From Oscillospiraceae bacterium (GTDB taxonomy: Bacteria > Bacillota_A > Clostridia > Oscillospirales > Ruminococcaceae): a stretch of 9,290 nt of DNA. How positions within the stretch are numbered: position 1 is the stretch's first letter; each line of letters starts with the position of its first letter. Below, piece after piece: positions 1 to 5,990 of the stretch. Both the position numbers and the translations under genes were made by a program. The notes under the pieces are model-generated. The model was not told the DNA's origin. It made no database searches and saw only the letters and a list, made by a program, of their open reading frames with translations. The DNA is taken from assembly GCA_017414145.1 (NCBI GenBank), contig JAFPQL010000179.1, positions 1 through 9,290 of the forward strand. Reading direction: 5' to 3'.

Positions 1-323
1 CAGTAGACATCGCCCGCGGTGCTCTCTCTGCCGCACTTGGGGCAGTAGAAGCCGTGGCTGCGCTGCATACTGCGGTTGACCTCGGACATCGCGTTGCGCA
101 GATCCGTGATTCTGCCGATCAGACCGTTGATCTGCTCCATCGAGCTGACGCCGTTGACGGCAGCCTCATATTCGGCCATACCGAGCATCCGGTACGCCTC
201 GTTCAGCTTTGAGCGGAGCTTGGCGCGCTCAACATAGCTTCTGGAATTGCCGATTGCGTCTGCGGTACGCTTCGTTGCGGTATCAAACGCCGAGCGCAGA
301 CCTTCCATTGCTTCATCCAACAT
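1..323 (-). CDS. Coiled-coil / zinc-ribbon protein, 3'-truncated by window edge
   Basis: This is an open frame of 107 codons that reads off the left edge of the window. The start is the ATG at 321-323, chosen because a very strong Shine-Dalgarno, GAAGGAGG (333-340), lies 9 bases upstream. Residues 1-88 are charged, predicted helical and heptad-like, without a signal peptide or membrane segment. At residues 94-97 there is a CPKC knuckle followed by Gly, and the frame reaches Tyr-Cys (partial codon) at the edge, which is where the second half of a zinc ribbon (CxxC...CxxC) would begin. Short bacterial proteins of this kind, with a helical N-terminus and a terminal zinc ribbon, are common in clostridia and mostly uncharacterised. 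It follows the membrane protein at 386-826 by 62 bases with no clear terminator between, so cotranscription is likely. Function is unknown; a cytoplasmic scaffold or regulatory role is only a guess. Confidence 0.8.
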   Translation of the reverse strand, partial: MLDEAMEGLRSAFDTATKRTADAIGNSRSYVERAKLRSKLNEAYRMLGMAEYEAAVNGVSSMEQINGLIGRITDLRNAMSEVNRSMQRSHGFYCPKCGRESTAGDVY

Positions 324-385
324 GGGGATCAGCCTCCTTCACAGTGGTTTGATAAAAGTATATGCTTTGGACAGGAAAAACTTGC

Positions 386-826
386 TTACTGCTCGAACTT
401 CCAGGGCGAGCCCTTGCGGTCATGCTTGACATCGGAAGCCCGCGTCATGTTCATCATGATGATGAACAGCACGACATTGACGAGACAGATTGCGCCGCAG
501 ACCGTGGCAACGATCCAGAACTGCACGCCGAAGAAGATCATCAGGCAGAAAGCGATGATCTGGGCAATCGCGCAGAAGAAGGTGATGCGCTTGATGAGCG
601 TCCACTTCTTGTACGCACCCTCGTACTTGGAGATGTTGGCGCCGATGTAGTTCTGGGTGAATTTCTGCCAGCCGGACTGTTCGCCCTTGATGCGGACGGC
701 GGCTTTCTTGCTCTTGCTGCCGAGGAAGATGCCCCAGATCAGGTCGCGGATGATGGCGTAGTTGATGAGCGTCAGGCCGACGGGGATCAGGGCGAGCAGG
801 ATGGAGCGGGGATCAATATAGGGCAT
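386..826 (-). CDS. Small three-helix membrane protein of unknown function
   Basis: 146 residues. The start ATG at 824-826 is preceded at 8 bases by GGAGGT (835-840). Three hydrophobic segments are visible: about residues 9-35, 80-100 and 103-126. The 45-residue stretch between the first and second is basic and aromatic (GSKSKKAAVRIK and onward), and the tail after the third (residues 128-146) is charged and ends PWKFEQ. By the positive-inside rule the basic loop should be cytoplasmic. No signal peptidase site, catalytic motif or known family signature is recognised. It lies 82 bases downstream of the flippase gene and 62 bases upstream of the zinc-ribbon gene, all in the same direction. An accessory role to the neighbouring exporter is possible but only by position. 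Confidence 0.85.
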   Translation of the reverse strand: MPYIDPRSILLALIPVGLTLINYAIIRDLIWGIFLGSKSKKAAVRIKGEQSGWQKFTQNYIGANISKYEGAYKKWTLIKRITFFCAIAQIIAFCLMIFFGVQFWIVATVCGAICLVNVVLFIIMMNMTRASDVKHDRKGSPWKFEQ

Positions 827-908
827 TGTTTTTTACCTCCGAATGCGTTTGTTTTGATATGTTTTCCGCACCGTTGCGATGCGGGAAAAACCGGATGGGG
901 GGAGCGGC

Positions 909-2339
909 TTACCGCTTGAGGAGCTTTTTGGCGGTTTCCACCAGCGGACGGAAGTTCAGCGCCGCCAGGACGATCAGTCCGAGTGCGAGCCAGACCGGCA
1001 CGACAAACCGGATATGCTGGTTTGCCGGATTCATCGGATCGGTTCGCTGTACGGCATAGCACATCACGAGCAGAATGCCGAGGTTGACCGCGAACCGGCC
1101 GTGCTGCACGCGGAACGGCACAAAGCGCCGCGTGTCGATGATGCGGATGAGATAGCAGACAAAATAGCTCGCCAGCGTGGCAATGATCGCGCCGTGGACG
1201 CCGTATTTCGGAATCAGAACCGCATTGAGAATCAGATTGAGGACGGCGGCCGCAAGGCTGGACCAGAGACTGTTTTTCGTGTGCTTGGTGACGGTGTAGA
1301 TGCTCGACAGGAACTGGTCATAGCACATCAGCAGCACGGCGATGACCAGCAGCGGCGTGTAGAGATAGGCGCGCTCGTAGGCGGCATCCTTTGAGGTCTT
1401 GATGAGAATGGCGGACAGCGGCCGGTCGAGCGCGATGATGGCGCCGGCAGCGAGCACGAGCATGGCCTGATAGGCCTCATAGACGGTCGTGTAGAACCGG
1501 CTGCGGTCACGGGAATCATTCTCGGCGATCGCGCTCATGTTCCACGCCTGATAGAAAATGGACGACACCATGGAGATCAGGTTCGGGATTTTGGTTGCGG
1601 CGCCGTACACGCCCGCATCCGATTCCGAGACCAGATGCCGCAGGAAAATGCGGTCGGAAAAGCCGGTGATGAGCCAGAGGACGGCGGCGGGAATCAGCGG
1701 GAGCGCGAAGCGCAGCATGACGGAGAGCAGCTCCCTGTCGAGATACTGCTTTGCGAGGAAGCGCTTGTGTCCGGCAATCCACCAGACGGTCATACCGGAG
1801 ATCAGGTCGGAGCAGATGTTCGAGAGCATGAAGCCGGTGATGCCGAGCTTCAGCCAGCCGACCAGCACCATATTGAAGAGCAGAAAGATCAGCGTGCAGA
1901 AGATGCCGTCGGCGGCATAGAGCCGGACGAAGTTCCGCGCCCGCGCAAACTGTGTCGAGAGCTGCCGGAAGCAGGAGCAGAGCACATAGAACACCAGCAG
2001 CGGAACATATCTGCGGATGTCGCCGTACAGACAGAGCAGCGGTGAGAGCAGCACGAACGCGGCGCCGCCGAAGAGCATGACCGTGACGGCATTGGAAAAG
2101 ACGGATTCCCGTTCGTAGTTCTTGTCCAGCCCGTAGCGGATAATGGCGTCGGCGATGGAAAAGCTGACCATCGGAATCAGGAGGTTCGCGCACATCTCCA
2201 GAACTTCTTTGGTGTTGAACTGCCCGCTTTCGAGATTTGCCGTGTAGAGCCGTGTCAGCAGAAAGGCGAGGATTTTCGAGCCGAAGCCGCCGATTGCGAA
2301 CACGATTGTATTAGACGCGAGTTTCTTGTACTTATTCAT
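909..2339 (-). CDS. Oligosaccharide flippase-like membrane protein (MOP superfamily, Wzx/polysaccharide biosynthesis type)
   Basis: 476 residues, a usual length for Wzx/RfbX-type flippases. These integral membrane proteins move lipid-linked oligosaccharides across the cytoplasmic membrane for capsule, teichoic or exopolysaccharide synthesis. The chain is hydrophobic throughout, with about 12 or more membrane segments, the first at residues 10-32. Family-like features are the N-terminal NTIVFAIGGFGSKILAFLLT, the central FSDRIFLRHLVSESDAGVYG (about 227-246; typical of the MATE/PST fold, where it follows helix 7), and the C-terminal part with YTVTKHTKNSLW (348-359), LNLILNAVLIPKYGVHGA (367-384), and the cluster RIIDTRR (399-405). 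The start ATG (2337-2339) has a modest ribosome site, AAGGAA (2346-2351), 6 bases away, and a strong promoter upstream. No glycosyltransferase is visible in the window, so the cargo cannot be named. Confidence 0.9.
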   Translation of the reverse strand: MNKYKKLASNTIVFAIGGFGSKILAFLLTRLYTANLESGQFNTKEVLEMCANLLIPMVSFSIADAIIRYGLDKNYERESVFSNAVTVMLFGGAAFVLLSPLLCLYGDIRRYVPLLVFYVLCSCFRQLSTQFARARNFVRLYAADGIFCTLIFLLFNMVLVGWLKLGITGFMLSNICSDLISGMTVWWIAGHKRFLAKQYLDRELLSVMLRFALPLIPAAVLWLITGFSDRIFLRHLVSESDAGVYGAATKIPNLISMVSSIFYQAWNMSAIAENDSRDRSRFYTTVYEAYQAMLVLAAGAIIALDRPLSAILIKTSKDAAYERAYLYTPLLVIAVLLMCYDQFLSSIYTVTKHTKNSLWSSLAAAVLNLILNAVLIPKYGVHGAIIATLASYFVCYLIRIIDTRRFVPFRVQHGRFAVNLGILLVMCYAVQRTDPMNPANQHIRFVVPVWLALGLIVLAALNFRPLVETAKKLLKR

Positions 2340-2379
2340 GGATCATTCCTTTTCAGAACAAAACAGATATACAGTATCT

Positions 2380-2408
2380 ATTATACCAGAAATTCGCAGT
2401 TTCGTCAA
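2380..2408 (-). promoter_or_regulatory. Sigma-A promoter of the flippase gene
   Basis: On the minus strand TTGACG (2403-2408) is followed after 17 bases by TATAAT (2380-2385), with TGG directly before the -10 box (extended -10). Transcription should start near 2373, giving a leader of about 35 bases before the flippase ATG. A short inverted repeat, GATA-5-TATC (2366-2378), covers the expected start site and could be an operator, though it is too short to be sure. Confidence 0.85.
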
Positions 2409-2457
2409 CTGTTTTCGGGCAGTCGGCCGCGGTTTTTTTGAAAATTGCAGAAAAAGC

Positions 2458-2488
2458 AAAAAAGCTATGTGAAGATACTCCACATAGC
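2458..2488 (-). terminator. Rho-independent terminator of the candidate sRNA
   Basis: The 8-bp perfect stem GCTATGTG / CACATAGC (2464-2471 and 2481-2488) with a 9-base loop is followed on the minus strand by six T (2458-2463) and then a second T-rich stretch. It works only in the minus direction. No protein gene lies upstream of it on that strand before the esterase promoter, so it must serve a short transcript or insulate the flippase promoter. Confidence 0.85.
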
Positions 2489-2560
2489 CGCAAACAAGAA
2501 AAAAAGAAAACAACTCAAAAGGGGGATTTGGGGGATTAGAAACAAGGTTGTTTCAACCTC
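2458..2560 (-). ncRNA. Candidate small RNA with tandem C-rich motif
   Basis: A complete small transcription unit is visible on the minus strand, between the flippase promoter and the esterase promoter. Starting 7 bases after a TATAAT box (2567-2572), the RNA of about 100 nt would begin with a hairpin, AGGTTG-AAA-CAACCT (2545-2559). An alternative overlapping pairing is GAAACAA-2-TTGTTTC (2539-2554). Next comes an unpaired stretch with two copies of ATCCCCC (about 2521-2537), then a pyrimidine-rich linker, and finally a perfect terminator hairpin with a six-U tail. There is no ribosome site or credible reading frame; the only ATG gives six codons inside the terminator. Layout and the exposed C-rich motif resemble Gram-positive sRNAs such as RsaE/RoxS, which pair through UCCC-type motifs with Shine-Dalgarno sequences. 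I do not recognise it as a named RNA family. Expression is not proven by sequence. Confidence 0.6.
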
Positions 2561-2566
2561 GCTGTT

Positions 2567-2572
2567 ATTATA
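2567..2572 (-). promoter_or_regulatory. -10 box of the candidate sRNA promoter
   Basis: A consensus TATAAT on the minus strand, positioned 7 bases before the 5' hairpin of the candidate sRNA. The -35 region at 16-18 bases spacing (for example TGCATT, 2591-2596) is a poor match to TTGACA, so the promoter would be weak, helped by an activator, or read by another sigma factor. Confidence 0.45.
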
Positions 2573-2722
2573 ACGCATAAAACTAAAGAAAATGCAGAAT
2601 TCGTATGAATATTCCGTGAACCAACAGAAAGAAAATTGTGAATTTGGTGAATATATTGAACAATAGATGCTGTCGGATTGTCCCTTCTTCCTGTTTGTTT
2701 TGATCGGAATGCCCCGATTGCC

Positions 2723-2752
2723 TTGACATCCGCGCACAGACTGTGGTATGAT
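2723..2752 (+). promoter_or_regulatory. Sigma-A promoter of the dockerin esterase
   Basis: TTGACA (2723-2728), an 18-base spacer and TATGAT (2747-2752), with TGG before the -10 box. Transcription should start near 2759, giving a 45-base leader. The ribosome site AGGGGGT (2790-2796) is 7 bases before the ATG at 2804. Just upstream of the -35 box is a short inverted repeat ATCGG-6-CCGAT (2703-2718), a possible regulator site. Confidence 0.85.
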
Positions 2753-2803
2753 TAGCATGGTGCATAATGCCCGATACAGAATCAGAATCAGGGGGTACCT
2801 CAT

Positions 2804-5764
2804 ATGAAATCGAAACGACACAGACTGACGGCGGCGCTCTCCGCACTGGCCGTTCCGGCGGTGCTGGCGGGGCTTTTGCCGCCTGCCGCACTGCGCGCAT
2901 CCGCCGCGTCCGCGAACTGGAAGTTTGACTTCGGCAGCGGCGGCGTCGAGAACGGCTACACGGGCGTTTCCGCTTCCACCGGCTACGATGCGGGGCGCGG
3001 CTACGGCTTCTCCTCCGGCACGAGTGTTTCGGATGTCGGGGCATCGGGGCGGGGCGCGCTGAGCGATGCGGTGCAGTTCAAGAATTCCGCGCCGACCGGC
3101 CGCTACACCTTCTGCGCGGATGTTCCGGACGGACTCTATCAGGTGTCGGTGTGGCTCGGCAACACGAACCGTACCAGCGTGGCGATCGAGGGAATGTATC
3201 AGATCATGAACATGACCGGAAACAACGCCTACCACACGCTGCAGGTGCCGGTCACGGACGGTCAGCTCAATATCTGCGCCTGCGAGGGCAAGGCGGGATA
3301 TGCCTTTACGATGTCCGCACTTGAAATCAGGCAGATATCGTCCCAGACGCACACCAATCCGACGATCTGGGTCTGCGGCGACTCCACCGTCTGCAACTAT
3401 TATCCGCTTGCCAATTCCGATCAGGGCGCGCAGGCGGGCTGGGCGCAGATGCTGCCCGATGTCGTGGACGGCAGCCAGTGGCAGGTCATGAATATGGCGA
3501 CCGGCGGACAGTACGCAAGGGGCTTTGTCGATGCCGGACAGTTCACGGTCATCGAAAAGAACGGACAGCCCGGCGATATCTATGTGATCTCGATCGGCAT
3601 CAACGACAGCAATTATTCCAACGAAACCGAATACTATAACTATGTCACCGACATGACCAAGCGTGCGGCAGCCAAGGGAATGCGCGTCGTGCTGGTCAAG
3701 CAGCAGGGCAGAGACGCGGATATCAACCGGAACCCGAAGCTCCCCGGACGCTGGTACGGCAGCGCGCTCGACCGCGTGGGACAGGAGCAGGGCGTGCAGG
3801 TCATCGACCTGTTCAACCTCTGGCAGGATTTCCGCATTTCGATCAGGGACAGCAATCCTTCGCCGTATTATCTGAGCGGCGACGATCTGCACATCAACCG
3901 CCGCGGCGCGCTGAAGCTCGCGGAGCTGGTCGCGGAGCAGCTCTTTGACGGACAGAGCTACGGGCAGGAAGGGGAGTCCTTCAAAAGCGGCACGCAGGTC
4001 ATGTTCCGCAATGTCGAATCGGGAATGTACCTGACGGTCGAAGACGGTACGGCGGCAGCCGGCACGAATGTTTCGCAGAGCGCCGACGCCGTTCCCGCCG
4101 ACCGGAACACATGGAAGCTCGTGTCCGCCGGCGATCAGAACGAATACTACATCTACTCGATGCTGGACGGCGGCGAGACTTATCTGCTCGATGTCACCGG
4201 CGGCAAAACCGACAACGGCACGAATATGGAGATCTGGACCAAGAGCAGCGCCGCTGCCCAGACCTTCAAGCTCTTCAAGGACGGCGCCGATTACCACATT
4301 GTGACGGCTGCGACCGGTTACCGCAGCTATGTCGGCATCTGGAGCGGCTCTCACGAGGAGAAGGGCAACGCCATCGAGTGGGAGAAGGACGGCACCGACA
4401 ATCAGCGCTGGCAGATTCAGTTCCCGAAGGGTGCCGAGGACGCCCCGCTCCTGCAGGGCGATTCCGACGGCGACGGCATCCTCACCGCAAAGGATCTTGC
4501 GGCGGCGAAGCGCCTGCTGCTCTCCGGAGACGCGCTGCCCTACAACCGGGAGCAGGCGCTCGACCTCAACGGCGATATGCAGGCGGACGCAAAGGACATC
4601 GCCCTGCTCGCGGATTATCTGACGGGAAAGACTAATCATTTCTCCGACCCGAAATACGCCGCGACCGAGCAGACGATCTCCTACGGCGTACACGAGCAGA
4701 CGAACAGCGGCTATCTGTACCGGGATTATCTGAATCTCGACAACTCGGTATCGAGCAGCGTCACCTTCACGGTCAATGTCCGGCAGAAGGGCAATTACCT
4801 CTGCACTTTCCATATCGCAAACGGCTCTGAAAATGACCGCAAAATGATGATTACGGTCAGCGGACAGTCTGACAAGTGGCTCCAGAGCTTCCTGACTACG
4901 GGCGGCTGGACGAACTGGGCGGAGCGCGGTCTGGTGCTGCCGCTTGCTGCCGGCATCAACCTGATTACTTTGCAGTCCAACACCGGCGAGGGCGGCCCGA
5001 ACATCGACTATCTGTCGCTGAGCCTTACGGATGAGCCGGTCGCTGAGCCCTATACCGGCGGCAGCGGACAGGAAATCGGTCCGGTCAGCGACAAGCCGAC
5101 CGTGTTCATCGCCGCGGACTCGACGGCGCAGACCTACCGCGAGAGCTATGCGCCGCAGCAGGGCTGGGGCTATTATCTGCACAACTATTTCACCGATCAG
5201 GTCACCGTCGCCAACCACGCGATTGCGGGGCGCAGCTCCAAGTCCTTCTATGACAACGGCAGACTGCAGATGATCCTCGACCAGATCAAGGCCGGCGACT
5301 ATATGCTGATTCAGTTCGGCATCAATGACGGCGATTCGACGAAGTCCGAGCGCTATGCGCCCGTCTGCGGCAATGCCGACAATCCCGCGAACGGCTCCTT
5401 TGAATACTACATGACCTTCTACATCAAGGGGGCGCTGGAAAAGGGTGCGACGCCGGTGCTGCTCAGCCCGACGCTCTCCATCCGCGGGGCGACACAGCCG
5501 TTTACGGTCGGCTACCGCAACATCGACTCGGCCTGCAAAATGCTTGCCGCCAAGTACAATGTGCCGTATTTTGACTTCGGCGCCGCGATGACAAATGAGT
5601 TCAACCGCCGTGATTTCAACACGGTCCGGAGCTATTATCTCGGCAGCGCGAACGGCAGCAACGATTACACGCATTTCACCGAAACCGGTGCGAATGTTGT
5701 CGCTGGCATTCTCGCAAACGGCATCAAGGGGCTGAATCTCAATCTTTCCCAGTATGTGAAATAG
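2804..5764 (+). CDS. Secreted dockerin-bearing double CE12 esterase (rhamnogalacturonan acetylesterase type)
   Basis: 986 residues. Residues 1-35 form a Sec signal peptide: basic MKSKRHR, a hydrophobic core and an ASA cleavage region. Residues 38-176 form a beta-sandwich domain (NWKFDFGSG start) usual at the front of bacterial CE12 enzymes. The first SGNH esterase (about 186-382) has GDST with nucleophile Ser194, MATGGQ (231-236), GIND (265-268) and the D360/H363 DxxH pair. A ricin-type beta-trefoil module (about 395-540) follows. The type I dockerin (about 550-608) has two EF-like calcium loops, at D553/D555/D557/D564 and D587/N589/D591/D598. A CBM35/6-like module (about 617-745) comes next. 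The second CE12 esterase (about 764-980) has ADST with Ser773, AGRSS (808-812), GIND (839-842) and D954/H957. Members of CE12 remove acetyl groups from rhamnogalacturonan, and some act on xylan. Both catalytic sets look intact. The dockerin should dock the enzyme on a cohesin-bearing scaffoldin encoded elsewhere. Confidence 0.92.
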   Translation: MKSKRHRLTAALSALAVPAVLAGLLPPAALRASAASANWKFDFGSGGVENGYTGVSASTGYDAGRGYGFSSGTSVSDVGASGRGALSDAVQFKNSAPTGRYTFCADVPDGLYQVSVWLGNTNRTSVAIEGMYQIMNMTGNNAYHTLQVPVTDGQLNICACEGKAGYAFTMSALEIRQISSQTHTNPTIWVCGDSTVCNYYPLANSDQGAQAGWAQMLPDVVDGSQWQVMNMATGGQYARGFVDAGQFTVIEKNGQPGDIYVISIGINDSNYSNETEYYNYVTDMTKRAAAKGMRVVLVKQQGRDADINRNPKLPGRWYGSALDRVGQEQGVQVIDLFNLWQDFRISIRDSNPSPYYLSGDDLHINRRGALKLAELVAEQLFDGQSYGQEGESFKSGTQVMFRNVESGMYLTVEDGTAAAGTNVSQSADAVPADRNTWKLVSAGDQNEYYIYSMLDGGETYLLDVTGGKTDNGTNMEIWTKSSAAAQTFKLFKDGADYHIVTAATGYRSYVGIWSGSHEEKGNAIEWEKDGTDNQRWQIQFPKGAEDAPLLQGDSDGDGILTAKDLAAAKRLLLSGDALPYNREQALDLNGDMQADAKDIALLADYLTGKTNHFSDPKYAATEQTISYGVHEQTNSGYLYRDYLNLDNSVSSSVTFTVNVRQKGNYLCTFHIANGSENDRKMMITVSGQSDKWLQSFLTTGGWTNWAERGLVLPLAAGINLITLQSNTGEGGPNIDYLSLSLTDEPVAEPYTGGSGQEIGPVSDKPTVFIAADSTAQTYRESYAPQQGWGYYLHNYFTDQVTVANHAIAGRSSKSFYDNGRLQMILDQIKAGDYMLIQFGINDGDSTKSERYAPVCGNADNPANGSFEYYMTFYIKGALEKGATPVLLSPTLSIRGATQPFTVGYRNIDSACKMLAAKYNVPYFDFGAAMTNEFNRRDFNTVRSYYLGSANGSNDYTHFTETGANVVAGILANGIKGLNLNLSQYVK

Positions 5765-5925
5765 GGCATGTTGACACTGTAATAATATGCGGATTTTTGA
5801 GATGATTTTGTTCCGTTCAAGGCAAAAATCCGCAGGCGGGCTGTCGCCCGGCAAGGATTTTTAACGACGAACGGGGCAAAATCAGCCAAAAAGACGCGTG
5901 TTAGGCTTTGTGTCAACACGCCCTA
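5762..5925. mobile_element. MITE-like element (non-autonomous, TA target duplication)
   Basis: The ends are inverted repeats of 16 bp with one mismatch: TAGGGCATGTTGACAC (5762-5777) and GTGTCAACACGCCCTA (5910-5925). The outer TA on each side fits a TA target duplication, as made by IS630/Tc1-mariner transposases, leaving a 160-bp element. Inside, further nested inverted repeats make almost the whole unit a long hairpin: 5803-5818 with 5869-5884 (16 bp, two mismatches), AAAAATCC with GGATTTTT (5824-5831 and 5855-5862), and a CGGGC-TGTC-GCCCG core (5837-5850). A second arm pairing, GCGGATTTTTG with CAAAAATCCGC (5789-5799 and 5823-5833), competes. There is no transposase frame, so it would need one in trans. 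Removing it restores a continuous end of the esterase gene. Copy number in the genome is unknown. Confidence 0.75.
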
Positions 5926-5942
5926 ATTGCTCAGACAGCAAA

Positions 5943-5980
5943 ACGCCCGAAGACAGGCCGGTCAGCCTGTTTTCGGGTGT
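5943..5980. terminator. Bidirectional terminator between the esterase and the TPR gene
   Basis: A 16-bp stem (5943-5958 with 5965-5980, two G-T wobbles, six-base loop) lies between the convergent esterase and TPR genes. On the plus strand it is followed by TTCTTGTTTGTT and on the minus strand by TTTTGCTG, so it can stop transcription both ways. Before the MITE insertion it would have started about 17 bases after the esterase stop codon; it lies 10 bases after the TPR stop. Confidence 0.85.
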
Positions 5981-5990
5981 TCTTGTTTGT

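Noticed and set aside
862..889. Hairpin TTTTCCGCA...TGCGGGAAAA between the flippase and the small membrane protein
   Set aside because: The T tract is on the wrong side of the stem for termination on either strand, and there is a bulge and an A-C mismatch. It may be an RNA processing structure but I cannot support a terminator call.
2703..2718. Inverted repeat ATCGG-6-CCGAT before the esterase -35 box as an operator
   Set aside because: Only five base pairs; too short to call as a separate feature without conservation data.
5771..5776. TTGACA inside the MITE end as an outward or inward promoter
   Set aside because: No acceptable -10 box occurs at 16-18 bases in the inward direction at either end, and the motif is simply part of the inverted repeat.
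2465..5854. Very long minus-strand open frame of 1129 codons opposite the esterase
   Set aside because: It is antisense to a gene with a clear signal peptide, catalytic motifs, promoter and ribosome site. Its translation shows no recognisable domain, and its 3' end runs through the sRNA terminator. It is a by-product of high GC content.
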